From the NCBI RefSeq assembly GCF_039595935.1, contig NZ_JBCNKR010000006.1, forward strand, positions 2,328,001 to 2,392,000: 64,000 nt of DNA, read 5' to 3'. Each line of letters opens with the position of its first letter. Position 1 is the stretch's first letter. This DNA comes from Flavobacterium sp. GTDB taxonomy: Bacteria; Bacteroidota; Bacteroidia; Flavobacteriales; Flavobacteriaceae. Made by a program: the position numbers and the translations under genes. This document shows positions 60,816 through 64,000 of this stretch, one piece after another. The notes under the pieces were generated by a model. The model was not told the origin of the DNA. It did no database searches and worked only from the letters and a program-made list of their open reading frames with translations.

Positions 60816-60845
60816 CAAAAATAAGCCTTTGTAAACTTTTACAAA
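60816..60845 (-). promoter_or_regulatory. rlmD: rlmD promoter
   Basis: On the minus strand TTTG (60845-60842) is followed after 18 bp by TATTTTTG (60823-60816), an exact consensus match. The -7 box ends only 4 bp before the start codon at 60811, so initiation would fall at or just inside the ATG. Confidence 0.6.
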
Positions 60846-60906
60846 TTTTATTTTCATAATATTTTGTCAAATAATGTAATTTACTAGTTTAATAAACTTT
60901 AAAAGT

Positions 60907-60914
60907 TAACTTTG
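60907..60914 (+). promoter_or_regulatory. -7 element for the histidine kinase gene
   Basis: TAACTTTG matches TAnnTTTG, 56 bp before the ATG at 60971. No TTTG box sits at the right distance. Confidence 0.4.
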
Positions 60915-60970
60915 TCGCTGATATTGAGCCCCAAACTACAATATATAACCTATAGTTTTGTTATTTTTTT

Positions 60971-62020
60971 ATGAAATTGTATCATAATCTTTCACAAATT
61001 GGCTTTTTAAAAAAAAGTTATGCGTTTAAATTTTTATTTGTCGCATTTATAGGAATTCATATTCCCTTAATTGGAATTTTATTTTTTGTACTCTTTTTCG
61101 AACATACTATTTCCGCTGCATCAATTTTGGTTTTTTCATTAATAATGACATTATTAGCAACCGGAATTACTTTGCTTGTTTTAAAACAGCTTATAAGACC
61201 TATTTCACTGGCTTCAAAATCACTGGACGATTATAGAAATAACAGAAAGTTATCGATTCTTCCAACTGATTATACTGATGAAGCAGGACTGTTAATGTGC
61301 AATATTCAGGAATCTATTTATGAGTCTGAAAGTTTTATCAACGAAAAACAGGATTTAATTTATATGCTTTCTCATGATTTGAAAAACTTTGCAGGAAATC
61401 CTCAGGGTTTGGCCAAATTGATTTTAAGTGAAAATCCTTCGGAATCGATTAAACATTTGGCTGATTTAATTTGCGAATCGACTAATTTACAATTCCGATA
61501 CATCGAAAACTTTATTAAGTTATTAAAAGAACAAGATCAGGTTGTAAAAACCAATCAGGAAATCAGAATTATTTCTTTTGAAAATATTCTGCCGTTTATA
61601 AATGAACAGGTCGAACAGCGATTAATCGATAAAAATATAATTCTGAATTTAAGCGTTGAAATCAACGAAGCTAAACTTAGAATCGATGAAGGACTATTAG
61701 TTCAGGTTTTGGTAAATCTGATAAGTAATGCTATTAAATTTTCGTATTTTGACAGCGTAGTAAAAGTGAGGATTTACAAAGAAAATTCAAATGTTGTAAT
61801 TACGGTTGCTGATAGAGGAATAGGCTTTGATAAAAATCAGATTGAAGAATTATTTAAAAAATTCACCAAAATGAGCCGTTTGGGTACTGCTAATGAATCT
61901 TCAACCGGAATTGGATTATATTTATGTAAAAAGATTATCGAGAAAAACAGAGGGCAGCTTACTGCTGCAAGCGAAGGAAAAAATAAAGGGGCCGAATTTA
62001 AAATTGAATTTGAAATCTAA
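60971..62020 (+). CDS. Sensor histidine kinase
   Basis: 349 residues. Two transmembrane helices (about 21-44 and 48-72), then a linker and the HisKA-type phospho-acceptor H135 in LSHDLKNFAGNP. The HATPase has N box NLISNAIKF, G1 DRGIGF, F box and G2 GIGLYLCKKI. There is almost no periplasmic loop (about four residues), so it probably senses the membrane itself or works with a partner. No response regulator is next to it. Cytoplasmic-membrane protein. Confidence 0.93.
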   Translation: MKLYHNLSQIGFLKKSYAFKFLFVAFIGIHIPLIGILFFVLFFEHTISAASILVFSLIMTLLATGITLLVLKQLIRPISLASKSLDDYRNNRKLSILPTDYTDEAGLLMCNIQESIYESESFINEKQDLIYMLSHDLKNFAGNPQGLAKLILSENPSESIKHLADLICESTNLQFRYIENFIKLLKEQDQVVKTNQEIRIISFENILPFINEQVEQRLIDKNIILNLSVEINEAKLRIDEGLLVQVLVNLISNAIKFSYFDSVVKVRIYKENSNVVITVADRGIGFDKNQIEELFKKFTKMSRLGTANESSTGIGLYLCKKIIEKNRGQLTAASEGKNKGAEFKIEFEI

Positions 62021-62230
62021 GTTTCTGAGATTCTAAGGTTTTTTTCTTTTTTTTGGGAAACTCAATTTTTTATATGTCGTCCATTAATTCTTCATCATCT
62101 CTTTCGCGGGAAAGAATTAAGAGACATACAATTTTTAAATAGAAGCTTATATTTTTCATGATTATGATTTGTTTACTTTTTTATTATGAAGATGTTTGTT
62201 TTTTAAAAAGGTTGCGTGAAAATAAAATAT

Positions 62231-62279
62231 TAAACCTCAAGTTCTGAACTTTTAATAAAAGCTCAGAACTTGAGGTTTA
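62231..62279. terminator. Hairpin after the histidine kinase/repeat-lipoprotein genes
   Basis: TAAACCTCAAGTTCTGA (62231-62247) and its exact complement (62263-62279) form a 17-bp stem. The genes on both sides converge here, so it probably serves as a terminator for the lipoprotein gene, although the minus-strand T run is weak. The rest of 62021-62230 holds no clear gene except the 29-codon frame noted separately. Confidence 0.65.
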
Positions 62280-62286
62280 CCAAAAA

Positions 62287-63336
62287 TTAGTTATAAATGA
62301 ATGTTGCTTTTCCGTCAACACAGTCAACTGATTTGGGTCTGCGAGGAACATCGCAAGTAGAATAAAGTTTCCATTTATAGTTAAACATTTCTTGCATCAT
62401 AGTATACTCATTGATTTTAGCAAAAAAATCAGCAGTGTTAATATTTAAAGAATAAGGAATATACTTTTCTGGTCCCCCACAAGATTTTGATCCTATTGCC
62501 GTAAAACTCCATTCTCCTGTGCATGGTTTATTGATATCAGAAAGTGCAATAATCTCATTGTACAATTTTTGCAGCTCTTGTTCTTCTATTTTTTGATCAG
62601 CTCTATATAATAAAGTTGGTTTTTCATCAATGCAAGCAGCGGCTATTGGTTCAGAAACAACATCACATGTTGAACTAATATTCCATTTACGGTTGAATTC
62701 CATTTGTTTTGCTTTATACATATTGATTTTTGCAAAAAAATCATCAGTCCTATTGACTTTTACAAAGTAAGGAATGTATTTTTCTGGTCCTCCGCAAGGT
62801 TTTGATCCTATTGCAGTGAAATCCCAATCTCCATAACATGATGCATTGTTGATTGAAAGCGCAATAATTTCATCGTATAATTTTTCTAACTCTTGTTTTT
62901 CTATATTTTGATCAGCTTGATATAGTAAAGTTGCTTTTCCATTGATACAGGCAGCAGCTACAGGTTTAGGAACTACCTCACAAGTTGAACTGATATTCCA
63001 TTTATTATTGAAAGTTTCTTGTTTTGCATTGTATGAATTGACTTTAGCTAAAAAATCAGTCTTATTTATTTTTAAAGAATATGGAATATATTTTTCTGGT
63101 TCTCCGCAAGGTTTTTTACCTATTGCAATAAAGTCCCAATCTCCTGAGCATGCTGCATTACTGTCAGAAAGTGCAACGATCTCATTATACATTTTTTCTA
63201 AATTTTTAGATTCTTCTTCTTTTAAAGATTGGTCATCTTGTGTTACTGCCGGACTTTTTGGTTTTAAGTATTCCTCAGGAGTGCAGGCGGTAAACGTTAA
63301 ACAAATTGTAATGGCTAATAATGTAATTTTTTTCAT
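62287..63336 (-). CDS. Lipoprotein made of three tandem four-cysteine repeats
   Basis: 349 residues. SpII signal with lipobox FTAC (C18), then three repeats of about 105 residues beginning at L46, L150 and L256. Each contains a helix (EKLYDEIIALS), GDWDFTAIGxKPCGGPEKYIPY, a second helical segment and WNISSTC...AAC. Four cysteines per repeat fall at equivalent places (63, 77, 119, 130; 167, 181, 224, 235; 272, 286, 328, 339), suggesting two disulfides per domain. I recognise no family. Repeat 3 is the most divergent. Presumably an outer-membrane lipoprotein; function unknown. Confidence 0.78.
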   Translation of the reverse strand: MKKITLLAITICLTFTACTPEEYLKPKSPAVTQDDQSLKEEESKNLEKMYNEIVALSDSNAACSGDWDFIAIGKKPCGEPEKYIPYSLKINKTDFLAKVNSYNAKQETFNNKWNISSTCEVVPKPVAAACINGKATLLYQADQNIEKQELEKLYDEIIALSINNASCYGDWDFTAIGSKPCGGPEKYIPYFVKVNRTDDFFAKINMYKAKQMEFNRKWNISSTCDVVSEPIAAACIDEKPTLLYRADQKIEEQELQKLYNEIIALSDINKPCTGEWSFTAIGSKSCGGPEKYIPYSLNINTADFFAKINEYTMMQEMFNYKWKLYSTCDVPRRPKSVDCVDGKATFIYN

Positions 63337-63500
63337 GGCTTTAATTTTTTCTACAAAGAAGAAGGTTTTAAGAATTTTAAAAAGCCATGAAAAGTTTAAA
63401 AAACAATAAAATAAGCCTAACCCCTGAATAAAGTATAAAATATTCAGGTATTTAGATGCTGACTAGATTTTGTTTTTTTAGGAGTTGTTTAGTGATTTCC

Positions 63501-64000
63501 TTACCAAAGATGATGTACAGAAGGTTTTATATATTCGTCATAAATTTTATTCATTTCTGAAATTTTCTCTGCGCTTAGTTTAGGTAAATCGTAAACTGAT
63601 AAGTTTGAAAGTACATGACTTTCTTTTGAAGCTCCCGGAATGATACAGCTTATGTCATTAAAACTCAAAATCCATTGCAGAGCGATAGGAGCAAGATTTT
63701 CAGTTTCCGGAAACAATGCTTTTAGTTTTTCAACAGCTTTTAATCCTAAATCATAATCGATTCCCGAAAAAGTTTCGCCTTTATCAAAAGCTTCACCGTT
63801 TCTGTTGAAATTTCTATGATCTTGTGTGTCAAAAGTTGTTTTGGCATCAAATTTACCTGTTAAAAGTCCGCTCGCAAGAGGAACACGGGCAATGATTCCG
63901 ATATCTTTCTTTTGTGCTTCTGAGAAAAATAACTGTGATGGACGCTGACGGAATAAATTAAAGATAATCTGAACCGTGGTTACGTTTGAGTATTCAATAG
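63501..64000 (-). CDS. Aldo/keto reductase, C-terminal part (cut by window edge)
   Basis: About 165 residues visible, from the window edge to the stop at 63501. The frame is open to base 64000 and reads EYSNVTTVQIIFNLFRQRP, RVPLASGLLTGKF, ALQWILSFNDISCIIPGAS, the C-terminal half of a TIM-barrel NADP-dependent aldo/keto reductase (the last segment binds the cofactor phosphate). The catalytic Asp-Tyr-Lys-His residues are beyond the window. Substrate unknown. It is preceded on the left by about 160 bp without any clear signal. Confidence 0.9.
   Translation of the reverse strand, partial: IEYSNVTTVQIIFNLFRQRPSQLFFSEAQKKDIGIIARVPLASGLLTGKFDAKTTFDTQDHRNFNRNGEAFDKGETFSGIDYDLGLKAVEKLKALFPETENLAPIALQWILSFNDISCIIPGASKESHVLSNLSVYDLPKLSAEKISEMNKIYDEYIKPSVHHLW

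Noticed and set aside
62942..63409. Plus-strand 155-codon frame opposite the repeat lipoprotein gene
   Set aside because: Antisense to a lipoprotein with clear internal repeats and a lipobox; no family features.
1..64000. tRNA, rRNA, prophage, integrase or insertion-sequence genes
   Set aside because: I looked for cloverleaf-like ends, transposase and integrase motifs and saw none; a dedicated search could still find a short or degenerate one.

Overview
The window looks like chromosomal DNA of a Flavobacterium-like member of the Bacteroidota. The DNA is AT-rich, promoters match the Bacteroidota pattern TTTG-N(18-23)-TAnnTTTG, and there are TonB-dependent receptors with CarboxypepD_reg N-termini, SprB-type repeats, a type IX secretion (T9SS) type A C-terminal signal, a TANFOR-type N-terminal domain and many SpII lipoproteins. 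No rRNA, tRNA, CRISPR array, transposase or integrase was recognised.

Layout. 0-2.5 kb: the start of serC (cut by the window edge), an acyl-CoA reductase and a divergent dicluster ferredoxin that share a back-to-back promoter region. 2.6-8.7 kb: a CarboxypepD_reg surface protein, a methyltransferase, a large TonB-dependent receptor and the YchF ATPase. 8.7-10.1 kb: two gene-free stretches full of palindromic and dispersed repeats around a TIGR02117 protein. 10.1-13.8 kb: BrkB/YihY membrane protein, FMN reductase, secreted transglutaminase-like protein and nicotinate phosphoribosyltransferase. 14.0-19.7 kb: topoisomerase IV genes parE and parC, separated by a DUF1016/YhcG PD-(D/E)xK nuclease gene. 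19.7-22.8 kb: an accessory patch with an astacin-like lipoprotein protease and a bulb-lectin domain that appear to be one gene split by a frameshift, plus two tandem paralogous lipoproteins separated by a decayed copy of the parC 3' end and its terminator.

22.9-44.3 kb is the most unusual part: about 21 kb of co-directional genes, nearly all encoding exported proteins. In order they are an FnIII protein, a 1700-residue SprB-repeat protein with a T9SS tail, a 1257-residue TANFOR/FnIII protein with an internal HExxH metallopeptidase-like domain and an AT-rich C-terminal module, a small membrane protein, a secreted unknown, a PKD lipoprotein, an outer-membrane beta-barrel-like protein, a 1568-residue exported unknown and a small lipoprotein. 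The architecture suggests a T9SS-linked cell-surface assembly. The TANFOR protein plus the membrane protein after it have the layout of a polymorphic toxin with a linked immunity gene; this is inference.

44.3-64 kb returns to ordinary chromosomal content: DnaQ-like exonuclease and a DUF294 nucleotidyltransferase/CBS protein, DinB-like and pentapeptide proteins, murQ, an AraC-type membrane regulator next to an outer-membrane receptor, a ZIP transporter, two methyltransferases (one a THUMP RNA methyltransferase), an Asp/Glu racemase, rlmD with its two small partner genes, a histidine kinase, a lipoprotein made of three tandem four-cysteine repeats, and the 3' part of an aldo/keto reductase that runs off the window.
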